A stretch of DNA of 34,652 nucleotides from Cellulomonas massiliensis JC225 (GTDB taxonomy: Bacteria; Actinomycetota; Actinomycetes; Actinomycetales; Cellulomonadaceae): positions 1,080,093-1,114,744 of the forward strand of contig NZ_HE978588.1 of the NCBI RefSeq assembly GCF_000312005.1, read 5' to 3'. The notes under the pieces were generated by a model, which was not told the DNA's origin, made no database searches, and worked only from the letters and a program-made list of their open reading frames with translations. Shown here in pieces: positions 34,627-34,652 of the stretch. Numbering within the stretch: the first letter of the stretch is position 1; each line of letters opens with the position of its first letter. The translations under genes were made by a program, and so were the position numbers.

Positions 34627-34652
34627 TCCGCGCCGGCGGCGACCGCGGGTGA

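Noticed and set aside
34608..34652. The 3' end of a minus-strand gene entering from the right edge
   Set aside because: A frame with a stop at 34608-34610 exists, but it would run into the hairpin after the PNPOx-fold gene and has only 14 codons in view. Too little to call.

Overview
The window is very GC-rich double-stranded DNA with strong G/C bias at third codon positions and many GTG starts. It contains a Bpa-type proteasome activator, a complete conservon (cvnABCD), a DUF5926 gene and many TAGNNT-N6/7-start leaderless genes. Together these point to an actinobacterium. A member of Micrococcales close to Cellulomonadaceae is my best inference; the sequence alone does not prove the genus. 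Almost all of it looks like ordinary chromosomal backbone: there is no integrase, transposase, phage gene or CRISPR array.

Layout. (1) 1-7800, sugar nucleotide and envelope genes: UDP-glucose dehydrogenase, a VOC protein, alpha-phosphoglucomutase, DUF5926, a GT2 glycosyltransferase, and a secreted/multi-pass membrane protein with a degenerate phosphatase-like domain. (2) 7883-12337, housekeeping: prephenate dehydratase, a diacylglycerol-kinase-family lipid kinase, seryl-tRNA synthetase and a translationally coupled HAD phosphatase. (3) 12414-17126, a LacI-type regulator followed by a sugar ABC importer (lipoprotein plus two permeases, no ATPase and no glycosidase) with a cre-like operator and an intercistronic hairpin. 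(4) 17204-20972, mixed: an EamA exporter, the proteasome activator Bpa, an AGE-family sugar epimerase/isomerase and a quinone oxidoreductase. (5) 21169-27237, the conservon: CvnA sensor kinase, CvnB roadblock protein, CvnC DUF742 protein and CvnD small GTPase, ended by a strong hairpin. (6) 27349-28496, a PIN-like protein, tRNA-Ser(UGA) and an orphan gene. (7) 28547-30815, a polar amino acid (cystine-like) ABC importer on the minus strand. (8) 31177-34583, DUF1801, a FusB-like FBP zinc-finger protein, DUF2252 and a PNPOx-fold protein.

The most unusual content is in and around the conservon. CvnA is about 1516 residues, and some 900 of these form a low-complexity tail after the kinase domain. 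The tail contains ten tandem copies of an 11-residue D/E-E-Q-P-W-A-P-V-Q-A-A unit (33-bp repeats, some identical at DNA level), a second pentapeptide repeat, and two short basic LF-x-x-F motifs. It is capped by a C-terminal segment that looks conserved in this kinase family. Second is a 72-nt imperfect palindrome present twice, at 1986-2057 and 10107-10178, 67/72 identical and in intergenic DNA both times: a candidate undescribed dispersed repeat. Third, at least nine genes begin with a nearly uniform TAGNNT box six or seven bases before the start codon, indicating leaderless transcripts.
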